Origin: Eopsaltria australis
Lineage: Eukaryota > Chordata > Aves > Passeriformes > Petroicidae
Assembly: GCA_034509425.1 (NCBI GenBank)
Contig: JAVTVJ010000121.1
Coordinates: 1,550,001 to 1,614,000, forward strand
Length of the DNA stretch: 64,000 bases
Direction: 5' to 3'
Notes under the pieces: model-generated
Seen by the model: the letters and a program-made list of their open reading frames with translations, nothing else
The model's database searches: none
What the model was told of the DNA's origin: nothing
Shown here: positions 14,386 to 25,888 of the stretch, one piece after another
Layout of the letters: every line of letters begins with the position of its first letter
Position numbering within the stretch: the first letter of the stretch is position 1
Position numbers and translations under genes: made by a program

Positions 14386-14796
14386 TGACAAACAGCAAAG
14401 TCTGAAACATCAATTTAATCCTTAAATGCAATCAGGACAATGTAGCAAAAGTACCATCAGCAATATTAACATGATATGTGGAAAGTGCAGAACAGGGGTA
14501 GTTGCCCATTGCTGCCCCACACTGAATTTGATTATATATTCTCACTTTGTCTGCATTGTCCAGATTGAACAGGAACATTCAAAATAGGCAGGACAACAAT
14601 CATAGCACTGACCTAAAATTGGGATAGAGTGGTAGTAGGGGGTGTTTAGTTTTTTTTCTTTAAAGTCCTCTTTGACTTTCCTTTTATCAATTAGCTCAGT
14701 ATAAGCTGGGGTTTTCTTTCTATAATTAAATTATCATAAACCATCTTCTGTCACTTTCCACTGGCTTGTCACACCCTTGATGGTTGATTGAAGTTA

Positions 14797-14817
14797 TTTT
14801 TTTTCTTTCTTTCTTTA
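14797..14817. repeat. T-rich (CTTT)n tract
   Basis: A T8 run followed by four CTTT-like units. Confidence 0.8.
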
Positions 14818-17816
14818 GGTTAAGGTAAAGTCACTTTAATTACTAAGGCTCTACAGAATAAATAGTTCTAGAAATAACCAATTTAGTACCTCCCTAACAT
14901 TCTGGCAGAAATACAGTAGCATTTTCATTCACAGGAAAATAAACATCATTTCTCAATTGCTATTGAGAAATATTTATGTAAAATTCATAGAAAATCAATA
15001 ATTCTATAAATCTAATAATTCAAATATTCTATCAGTTTGTTTACCAGAGCTATAGCTATCAGAAACTCTATTAGGACAAAGTTGGGGTTTTTAAATTTCA
15101 AAACCAGAGGCAAGTTATTACTTGGAAAAAAGAGAAGACAGCAGTAACCTTCCCAAGTTAAATCTCATGTCTGCTGTGTCACACGGTCAAACTCATGTGC
15201 TCATTCAATTCAAAAGAACTCATTAACCAAGACTTCCCCCAGTTCAGATCCTCCAAATCTATTGCCCAGTAGTTTCAGTCTAGTAAGAACTATTTCTGTG
15301 ATGAATTAGGTTCAAATATATCCTTTCTTTTTCTGCCAGAAATAAATTTGTTAAGTGTCTGGTCAAGCAGTAAAAAAATTATTGGTAGCAACATTCTTTC
15401 TCTTTTTTTAACACTTTACATTTTATTGATCTTGAACAACAGTTTTTCTTAAATTAAACATACTATGTTAGTTTTAAAAGAGAACAAAACAACACCCATA
15501 ACTGCCTGGCTAAAAATCATTCAGTATTTATTTCTTCTCTCATGACAGAATAGAAAGAAAATAGTTATAGTTATTACAACTGAGGTGCATGATGTGCATC
15601 TTGGAGAGGAAAACTCAGCAGCACAGGCAAGAGTCTGACGCACTGTGCCAGGGAATGTGGATGCACAGACCTTTGCCTCTCTGTTATCATTAATTCCCAC
15701 ATTGTCCCAGATATCAGTATGGATGCACATTATCCCTCTTCTCGTGGCTATACGAAGAGCACAAAAACAGTGAATGAGTGACACAGAACATTTCTGCTGT
15801 CACTATTCTCTGTCAGTAAAGCACAGACTGCAATTGTTGCACATTTCCTTAACTAAAAATTGTGCATCCAACTGTCCATGCTGGTTTCATTACACTTAAG
15901 AGCCTTTGATAAGCCCAAGAAAATCATTGTCCTGTTGGAATAAATGGTTTTTCCTGTACATTTTTTTCTACATTTTTCAACAGAGGTCTCCCAGGAGAAC
16001 CTGAGAACTGGATGGTGAGGACTGTGGCACATGCCCCCTTGTCCCAGTGCTGAGGGGTTCATTCAGTAGGATTCACTGGTCTACCAGCAGCTGCAAGGGA
16101 ATTTAGGGTTCATTAGTATGCTGGTGATGCTCAGCTTATTTCCTATTTTTTACCAGAAATGTCATTCTCCAGCCAAGATGCAGACATGAATGAGGACAAA
16201 CTTGGCTGGAGCTGACTCTGCAGTGGACAAAGGCAGTGCTGGCAGCTGGCACTGAACCGTTCACATTATTCCAGCCTAAAAAGCAGTATCCACTCTGAGA
16301 TCACTTCTTGTATCATGCAGACTTTTACTGACCAAGTTAGCAGAGGTGACAATGAATTTGGTTTGGTTTGGTTTTTCAGTGTCAAGTCATGAAGACATTC
16401 AGGGAGACTGGAGAGTCTCCAGCTCTAGAACTTGCTCTGATGACAGGATGAATGTCTCATGTGCAGCATTACACATGGCATCTTTTTTGGGAAAACACAC
16501 ATCACTGTGCTATATTTGGTTGCTTTGCTATGTGTCAGGGAAGATTTGAATTGCTTGTCCGGGCATGTGGATTTTCTCAGTCCACATAAAACAGCACAAT
16601 GCAATAGGAGGCTTCATTTTCTAAAGCAAATATTAAACACCATGTGTTTTTTAAAAATTAGGATCTGATATGAATGTTTACTGGATATTATCACAGCTTT
16701 GAAGGGATGGAGCAGAGGGAAAAGGAAGTTATGCAATGAACTGGAGAGAGGAGATATGGAAAACAAAATGTTCTGGCAGTGTATAATACATCATCACCTT
16801 CTGTGACTTAGCCACATAAACTCTGACTGCTATAGCTTTGCTTTTATGTAAAAACTTAGCTCTGAGAATTCTAGGTTGAACTCAAATGTAGTGCCAAATA
16901 ACAAGGCTGATAAATTCACCTACTTGGTGCTCCAGTCATGACATGCAGAGGCAAATAATTCTGTTTATTCATACTGTTTACCTTCTGACTGTACTACCAG
17001 GTTGGTCACTAGAGATGAACTAAATGATGGCTTAGAGATGAAAGAAAGCCTTGGGATAATTAGAGAGCTTTCTGTTGTTTAATAAAAGTGAACAATTAGA
17101 AATTATTTCTGGGCACAGAAATTTGATAAACTGATATAACTGTTTGCTAGAAGATGACAATAAAATGCATGGGTTCTGTCTATTTATAGCTAACTTCTGT
17201 ATATTTATACTACAGTGAGAAGATTATAACACCCACAGTAGAGCTGAGTGAGCATCACACACAAGCCAATACACCTGATCTCCATTTTGAAAGTGTAAGG
17301 AATGAAGAATAAATATCAGTAAGGCAGTTTTCCAGAAGTTAGAGAATGATTGCATGAACGTGTCTCAGGCCATGCACAAACATGCTTGGTCAGTCAAGGA
17401 TTGCTGCCTGTAGCACTCCACCCACTTTTATCATTTCCTGACAGCTACCACTTTTCTCCAACTCCTGTAGTAGTTAGTTCACATAAACATGCCCGAATTT
17501 CTTTCAAGCAAGACAAATTAGACCAGTTTAAACAGTTCAAACAGGTGATGTGAGGTAACCTGGCCAATTTTCCTTGGAGCAAATGGGCAACATTGGAGCA
17601 CTGGCAACAGAACAGTAAGGGTGGTAATTTCTGGCAGGTGGGAGGTGACAAAAAGCTGGAGGTGGTAACCTCTTTGCTGGTACAGATAGATGCAGACAAG
17701 GATGCCAGTCCACTGCTGTAATATGATCTGAATACACGGTAAAGCACATTTAGGTTCTTATATACAAAGGAAACTCTGTATCCAAATAGTTTTGCTTCTA
17801 TTGTTACAGAAGTTTG

Positions 17817-17854
17817 TTTTTTTTTAAAAAAAAAGAAGCAAAAAAAAAAAAAAA
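17817..17854. repeat. T9-A9 palindrome plus A15 run
   Basis: Nine T, then nine A, then GAAGC, then fifteen A. The T/A parts are self-complementary. Confidence 0.85.
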
Positions 17855-20800
17855 TGCTTTTAAACTGAAAAGTGAATTTATATATAGTGAAAAGAAAGAA
17901 GCCTTCTGGAAGAACCTTTAACTACTGTTTTACACAAGATTCCCTCCCATTTTGCGTCTTCAATTCTTTGCATATGAATAGCAGTTCCACTTTCTTTGCC
18001 CTACAAAATATGACAGATTCTAGATAAAACATGCCAACCAAAGTCAGAAGCATGAGCTGTGGTGTTATGTGCACCACCTATGCACAATATGGTAGAGCAG
18101 CTTTTGACAAAACTTGAGCAGTTAAGAGAACAATGCAGAAAGGTGATCTCCATATTTGTGCACTCAGGTTTCCGGCCCCCCAGTCATTGCTGTCTCCCCC
18201 CATTCCCAGAGAACCAGAGTTCCAATACTCTGATCTGCAGTGGCACCCAGCTGTTGCTGCACCCTGTGAGGTGCCCCTGCCCACAGTTCAGCCTTGTCCC
18301 TTCTTCCTGTGGGCCCTAAAGCAGCTACTTGATGCCTTCATGTGTCACATCATACTTTGTGCAGAAAGGCTGGAAAAATCTGCCACTGTGGCATTGTCCT
18401 GGTGTTTTTGAAGGTTTGCTGTGTTCAGCAAGGGCAGCTGCTCACCAAGCAGCAAAACTGGCTATCTGGCTGTTCAGCTGAGCCACTGATCTCTCTTCTG
18501 AGCTCGTGCATGTGAGATGGCCATTTCTGGGCTGATAACAAACTGCTCCTTTCCCCCACACGGCATTCATGAGGCTTTTTGGCTGTGCTGTGCTCTCAAG
18601 CACTACAGAGGAATGCCTCATTAGGTTTTCTCAGCCACTTCTATGAAGTTTCACATTGTTGCCCAAATATAACTGGTCTGTAACTATTTGGAGAATTTTT
18701 AACTTCTGAGGCTGCATACTCTGTGCTAGGCAAATGAACACAGGGATTATAGAATCAGCTTTCCAGGTACTTTCAAAGATACCTTTTCTTATGCTAATAG
18801 AAAAATAAGAAAAGGTTTAAGTGGGCTGCAATATTTTTCACAGAACAATCTTGAGTAAATTAAAATGTAAATTTTTCTACAATCACTGCTTTTGGGTGAC
18901 AAACCTTTTGCTTAAGTCTTTAGATGCACGCTGCTTCCATTTGATTTTCACATTTGGAGGTTTTGGAAGAATTTGACTGATCAGTTCTGTGATCTCTTTT
19001 CTTATTCCTTACGCTGACTTATGCAGTTTCTGCAGGAGACTTTTTAGCTTGCTAAGCTAACAGCAAACTAACTCAGTAGAAAGAAAAATTCATTTTCACA
19101 TGTTGGCTGAGTGAACTGAATGAAATGAGTGCGAGGATCATGGCTGAACTGCTCAGGTATGGGGAATTGGGTCCTCTGAATTTTCCATTATCACCTCCAT
19201 GGATGTACAACTCCTGGGACCAGGCCTGGGCCCTGCCTTGGGAGCTGAGGTTCCTCCCCCACCAGCAAAATCTTCATGAGCCTACAGTGCCTACAGAGAA
19301 AAATCTGACAGTGCATGGCCTGGCAAGGCTTGGTGTCACAACACCCTAAAGAGGCAGCACAGCAACCCTGCACAGCAAACCCTGGCAGGAATCCTCACCC
19401 CCTGGAAAGCTGCAGTGCCCACAGCACCCTGAGGAACAATAGTGGCTCACTCTGAATGCCTCCACTCTCATTCATGCCTCCCTGCCCCCACTAGGGTCTT
19501 GCATCTTTTTTAAATTAGCTCCAGTATGTCAGCTGAAAACATATGATTTTCTTAAAGACATAAGATTATAAATTTAAACAGCTAAGAATGTAAACTTGAT
19601 TTAGAGGGACATATACCTAAATACACCAGAAGCGAAGTTCAAGGACATGAAAAGGACATGAGTCAAATTCATAAAAAATTATTCTAAATCAATTTGATTC
19701 TCAGGGGAACAAAAACCTGATCTTGGGGGGTTGGAAGTATTTGCCACAATGGAACTCCTATCCTGAACAGGCTTCTAGGTAGAACTACAACGCAAATAAC
19801 AACTCTCAGTTATTAAATTTAGGAAAATTATTCTGCTGTACTATGTGTACATTACATGGATTATTTATATGAGTCCAGAAAGTCTTAAATTAATATCTTA
19901 AAACACAAGTAGAATATAGATAGGCTCAATCTAAAAATTAGCTTTTAGGAAGAACAAGGTAGGATAAACACATCCATTTCTTCTTCATAATATTTCAAAT
20001 TAATCTCTTCAGAGAGAATTTGCAGACTTTTTGTTACCCTTGCTGTTGTGAGATCAAATCTGAACATCTTCCCTTGCAGCCTCTGGCAACTGAATTCTTG
20101 ACCTTGCTTGTGTTTTCCAGACTGTCAGATTTAATATATCCATTGTTTAATGATTCCATCTTCACCTTTAAGTTTATGGACAATTCTTCTGTTTTAATCC
20201 CAGCAATCTCACAAAATCCCTACTCCTAGAAGATGAGGCCTCACTTGGCAAAATGGACACTCCTTTTGGAAAGGTTTAATACTTCACAAGCTTAAAATTT
20301 AACATTGCCTATGTTTGTTGATTTTTTTCCACTAAAGCTGATCCATTTTGCTTAGAAAAGCAAAGCAAACTTGGCCTCAGCACACTTTCATGGTGCTGCC
20401 CTGTTGGATACTGTTGAACAGCTCCTGGTGACAACACAAGGCTGCTTCATTAAACATCCACCAGCAAATCTAATGTGTGAAAAATTTCAACAACTCATTC
20501 ATAGTTCAGCTAGTTTGTGATAAATTTCTCATCAACAAGACATCACAAGCAGGATCAAAGAAACTCCAGGGAATGATTTCTCTTCTGATACTCATAAACT
20601 TGTGAAGGTGGAAAGTCTAAAGAGAATGAGCAAGGGCAGCTGATGAAATAAGGAAGTTTGTATTTCCAACTATGGAAACTAGTCATAAAATAAAACCCCA
20701 TCCCAAGTAGGAAAACAGTGCAAATTGGGGAAGAATGTATTTTTTCTAGAACTATAGTATTTAGCATCAGGAACATGTTCACCAAAAGGGTTTGACTGAC

Positions 20801-23800
20801 TGGGAGACTGACATTTTTTGTTCACAGACCAAACCCATCATGAATATAAGCCTCCCTGGGTTGTTCTACACCTGCAGAATTCTTTGTCTGTCCCTGGTTT
20901 TCAGTTCATTCTGCTGTCCACTCCTGCTTAGTGGAAATTATTGGGAGACACTTCTTGGAATGGGAATTCCAAATTTCCAAGCAATACTTGCAGATCATAC
21001 ATTGATTTTCCCAATTGTTTGGCAATAGGTTTAGCACAATAGGTTTAGTTATGGGTGTTTCAGATATCCTAAGGCTCACACACATAACAATCATACTGTT
21101 GTTCACTTTGGAACACAGTGATTTTGTTAATCAATTTCTTTGTGTTCAAAATATGGAAAGCAACTTAAATCTTCCCAGTTTGGTTCATGTCAGTCTACAA
21201 CTGCTAAAAAATCCATATAAATAAAAAATAATCCAACTGAAAATGAATGTAAAAATTTTCCTTCAATGTGACATACTGTTGCAAAATTGAAATACCAAGG
21301 AACTGAAATAACAGATCTAACCAGAGACATCCTAAAAATCTGGTCAGAGAGATACCAATACTGAATGATCTGGAAAAAAAAATTAAATTTATCTTGTAAA
21401 TTAGTGGTTGACTTATGTCTTGAAGCATTTTGAAGGTTATCCAACCTACTGCAGCTGTTCACATGTCCTTCATCTGCATTAAGAACCATGCTCTGGGCCT
21501 GGAAAAGGTGCTCAGCAATGCACGGATGCACAGCAAAGATTTAGAAATTGGATATTTTATGTACGTGGTCTCTGAATATTAAACACTTGAATCTTCTAAG
21601 ACAAATGCCCAAAGTAATGTTTCATTCACATTAAATGCTGTAATAATGAGAGGAATGTCATATGCTTTATCAAGTGCATATAAGCATCATAGTATTTATA
21701 AAGAGCATTTAACAACCATGTATATTTTTTTAAATATACATGTTCCTATGTGTGCATGCACTTTACACAACATGATGTAAGATAATTATATAAATTATGC
21801 TATAATGGATAATTATGAACCAAATTGTCCTCTAACATAGCATTATACTATTACACAGCACTACTTTGCTGCCCTCTAATACATATATATTGTTACTGGT
21901 TTCCAGAGTTTTGGTATCAGAACACCTTAAAACCCTACAGATTTTGAGTTACCAGGAAACAAAGCAAGTATTTTTTTTCTCTGCCCATCTCAAATTCGGA
22001 ATTCTGCATCCAAACCTTAAATACTGCCAGAGGCCCAGAAACTGAATTCTCCCTGTCACTGCAGTAACAGGTTAAAATTGCAGCACTGCATGCCCTTGCA
22101 GTGCTGCCAAGAGGCAGCTTTATTTCGCTTGAAATTGAGATTTAAGGCTTTGAGTGAGACACAAATCACATGTCTAGCCATCTAACTCACTGGACCTTAG
22201 CATCATGACTTTTAAAAAGTAGTTTTTATCATTTTATACATATTTTCCCTGTGATTGGAATCACGATGTGCAAAGGCGTCTGGCATTATGGGTAAAAGGG
22301 ATAAAACTCCTATTAAAAGTTTCCTATGCTGTTAATACTTCTAGTAACATTTTGCACTGTACTATGCAGATAGTACCTAGTATTCCACAAAATGGTACCT
22401 TCTGTAACAGTTTTCACAGAACTCCAGGAAAAACCTGCAGAGCTCAGCAACAAATTTGCCAAATTTAATAATGGCTCCCCCCAAACTTACACAGACAAAT
22501 CTTTGTAGGACACTGTTGCATGGCCCCTTTTACTAAAAGAGAGCTGTACAGAGTACTAAACAAATGTACTTGAGAAATTCTTTGTGAACTCTGGCTCAAG
22601 TGATGGCAATTGTTATACTCTGGGCTCATCTATCCAAGGAAAATTGTAACAAAAATTTCATGACAGCAATTTAACAGATTGAAGCAGTTCCTTGTTGAAC
22701 ACATCAGATCCTATAGGAATTTTTAATTTTTGACAGCCAAGAAGAAACTCAAGCAGTATTTTTAATCCCCTCTCCCAGATTTACCAGCAAACCAATGCCC
22801 AGCCATTAAAGCACTGCAGCACTTTTCAGCCAGTGTCTAAAGAAAACAGCTCTTTATCAGACTTGTTTTCTGTAGTGCGTACAAACAGTACAGAGTGACA
22901 AAGCGCCTTTGCATTGCACAAACACTGAGAGAGAAAAAGAAAACGAAAACAAGGCATTAAACAAAGAAAGGATGTGTACAATGGAACAGGCACAAGCTAC
23001 TTTTTTTAGTTTGTTTTTCTTTTTGTGCTAAAAATAGAACACAATGCTTATTTTTGTGTAGATACTACTCACCAAAGGCTGAATAAACCGGACATTAAGA
23101 ATATCAACATCATTAAAGCTCTTTCTAATTTTCAGTTCTTTACGTAGATTCACCATTTCCTGACATTACTTACTTCAGAAACTAAATCCTCTGCAAGAGA
23201 AAAATAAATCCAACAGAAATTCTTTAAAATGGACATTGTAAGAGAGAAGTGATATGACTTAGTCCTATGACAGTTAAAAGCGTCCTGAAAGGAAAATCTG
23301 AGAACTGAAGCAATGAATTTTATCAACCACACCTTCTGTAACTTTGAAGCCGTTTAAATTCCAACTCTTGTACAAGGCTGAATAAATTTCTTCAATAACG
23401 TTTCCCAGCTATGAAACATAACATTGGAATGAACAATAATTAGCAGCAAATAGAAAATAGTGCACACCCAGTGCAGGTCAGTTTAGGATTTTTCTCCCCA
23501 GAACTGTTTTATCTGTTTTATCATGTCTTATCATTACACTGAAATTAAATCTTGAATAATGTTTGTAACAGGACTGATGTGGCAAAAACACAGACCTAAA
23601 CCCAGTACATTTCCACATCAGGGTTCTTTGTATTTTGCATCACAAGACGCTACTACTGCGGATATTTAAACACAGGAGTTTCATGTCACAACGTCTGTTT
23701 GCAGGATAAAGACTCCTCTGTAAATGTACCACAAGTTCCTTGTAAACTACCCAAATTTCATCAAGACCACAACATCACAGAACCCCAGGACAGATTTGCA

Positions 23801-23877
23801 GATACAATACAGAAATAGTAGTCTATGATTTGAGGTATTTTCTAAAAACATCTATAGACGTAAGAGTTGCAATGTAC

Positions 23878-23902
23878 AAAAAAAAAAAAGAAAAAAAAGA
23901 AA
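23878..23902. repeat. Interrupted poly(A) tract
   Basis: A12, G, A8, G, A3. Confidence 0.85.
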
Positions 23903-24191
23903 TGTGTTGTCTTAGAAGACAAAATACAATCTTTCTGATATGAATGTTTTATTAAGGAACTTTTATGCAAGAAAAATAAGAATCAAAATTTAAACTACTT
24001 CAGAGCTGTTCCAACACAGATAATTTTAACTTCTCATTGATTAAAATATTTAATTTTCACATCCAGTAATATTTCATTACTTGTTGGATCTAATTAAAAC
24101 AAAAGCCTCCTCCCTGACCATTTCAGTGGTGCTGGTGAGCAGCTGTTGCAGATGGAATTGGTAGCACCTGAACCACCAACTTCATTTGAAA

Positions 24192-24297
24192 TGAAACTAT
24201 CAGTATCATTTCTCTGATACATTCAGTGCCAGATGTTTACAGACTTCTTGAAAAGTGCCCACAATATCCCCACATCTTTCTCACAAATACATCTGGC
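24192..24297 (+). repeat. Duplicated segment, copy 1
   Basis: The segment shares about 95 bases, roughly 85 percent identical by eye, with 26181-26280 in the same orientation. Shared blocks include ATCATTTCTCTGATA/TTCATTTCTCTGATA and TTCTTGAAAAGTGCCCA followed by ATATCCCCACA. It lies upstream of LIPC exon 2. It could be a local duplication or two copies of a dispersed repeat. Confidence 0.8.
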
Positions 24298-24689
24298 AAC
24301 AAGTGCTATGCACACTGTTCTGGATGTGGTTAACAACTGCCTTTACTTCCAACTGACATCCTCTCTTCCTACCAAAACCATCTACCTTAATGCATCTTGG
24401 AATTACATTTTCCTTTCTCACAATCAAATGGTAGCAGTGACTCAAGGACAGTTTTGTTATTGATTACTTCAGTCAAGTTTTTTTAATCTTTGTGTCACTT
24501 CCAATTTATGAACCCCATTTATAGAGAAATTCCTATCAACTCTATGACCTTGCACATCATAGTAGGAGATTTCTACCACTTTCTCTTGCTGTATTTTCAA
24601 GGTGTCATCTAGCTCTTAATTTTTAATGGTTTGGTCTTCTCAGTGTTAGCAAGGGCCTCCCATGTTTTGTCAGTCTTGTATCTTTCCTG

Positions 24690-24940
24690 TTGCTTCTTTA
24701 ATGGAAATATTAGAAAAAGATTAGCCAAAAAACTGTCCCCAAGGAACTCCATTAGTAAAATCTCTTCAATCTGAGTGATTCCTCTCCAACAGTAGAAACT
24801 GTAACCTCTCCCATATCTAGTTCATCACATCTTCTCTCCTACTAAGCCCCATTTTTTCTAGTTTAAATAATATTTATTATATGGGGTTTTTTCAACTAAA
24901 TAAAGTTTGAAGTCTCACTAGAAAGGCTTGCATGTCACAC
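24690..24940 (-). mobile_element. Possible decayed CR1-like LINE fragment
   Basis: Order and wording resemble the reverse complement of CR1 ORF2: a CCCCAAGGAACTCCATTAGT block, then TAGTTCATCACATC, CCCCATTTTTTCTAGTTTA and a TTGAAGTCTCA block. All are strongly diverged. This is recalled family knowledge without alignment, so it is tentative. Confidence 0.35.
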
Positions 24941-25180
24941 GGTGTTTTTGTAAGCTTCTGCTTTATTTTACTTTACTTTACAGCAATTGCTCTATATTTA
25001 TGTTTTTTCCTTCTAAGCTCATAATGTTGTAGGACCACAGTTCACACTGCTCCCACTTTCTTACTTAATAGACATTTCTGAAAATGCCATCCTAAATGCA
25101 CCAAGCTAGTTTATCCAAAAACAGAATCATCAAAAATATTAAAACTAAAAGAAGAACATTTCATCTTGCCTGTTCAGAGG

Positions 25181-25193
25181 AAAAAAAAAAAAA
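25181..25193. repeat. Poly(A) tract, 13 A
   Basis: A pure A run in the region before LIPC exon 2. Confidence 0.85.
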
Positions 25194-25700
25194 TGTATAA
25201 TGTGGTCTAATAATTTTAAGCAGTCACCCAGGTCTCTAAGCAGTTATAACCCTGAATAAAATGGTTATTTTAGTGTAATGATGCTTGCTCAGCAATTACT
25301 AGCAAATGCACACTAGGAGAAATGCTCTGCAGAGTTAACAGCCTCTGAATGTTCCTGTCTGTGCATGCAGTCCCTGGTCAAGTCACGACACCTGTACTGT
25401 GGTTTTACAATCTTTATGCATTCTATGAAGGCCCGTAGCAATCAGATCACTATTCCTGTGTAACTGCTATTGTTCACACAGAGGGACTCAAAGGCACATC
25501 TGGACCATCTCAGACTTTGAAAGAGATCACTTTTTTGACCTAAAATGTACAGCTTAGGCCCAGCAGGAGTAGGCAACAATTATAGATAGGAAAAGTTCCA
25601 AGCTTACTCATTTACTGTTTTACAAACTGTGTTGCACTAGTAACTCCTTCAGGTTTTCAATTCCTTCCTATTATGACTGTTGTCACAAATTTCGTTTCAG

Positions 25701-25888
25701 AGGCACTGGGATCACAGAGTGAACACACTACAACAAAGGAAGATCAGCAAAACTTCGAAACCAAGTTTAAACTCTATACAGATACAACTGAAGGCAGCTG
25801 CCAGATTTTCATTAATCAGTTGGAGACACTTGACAAATGCAGTTTCAATGCCTCTCTTCCTCTGGTGATGATAGTCCATGGCTGGTCG
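25701..25888 (+). CDS. LIPC: LIPC exon 2
   Basis: Acceptor TTCGTTTCAG precedes 25701 and donor GTATGAG follows 25888. The exon enters with two bases of a split codon and ends in phase 0 after HGWS. It encodes the N-terminal strands of the lipase fold, ending in the family signature [11 protein letters not shown] whose glycine region forms the oxyanion area. The NAS sequon before LPLV matches human N-glycosylation site Asn78. The two cysteines of the conserved CQI...C pair are present. The first 20 or so residues are poorly conserved, as expected for the mature N terminus. Confidence 0.93.

Larger units (their letters stand above)
11110..25700. other. Non-coding region upstream of LIPC exon 2, second part
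   Basis: No supportable coding exon was seen. A more GC-rich interval lies at about 11880-12340, low-complexity tracts at 14308-14385, 17817-17854 and 23878-23902, and a probable old LINE fragment at 24690-24940. The region was searched by eye for a signal-peptide exon ending one base into a codon, as LIPC exon 1 must, and none was convincing. Confidence 0.55.

Noticed and set aside
14075..14431. 118-codon - strand frame rich in phenylalanine and glycine
   Set aside because: It is generated by translating the A/C low-complexity tract and is not a protein.
16459..16668. Another signal-like frame considered as LIPC exon 1
   Set aside because: The hydrophobic stretch is preceded by a polar segment, and no donor in the right phase with lipase-like sequence follows.
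20840..21028. Hydrophobic N terminus (MNISLPGLFYTC...) considered as LIPC exon 1
   Set aside because: No suitable splice donor in the required phase follows the hydrophobic part, and similarity to the hepatic lipase N terminus is absent.
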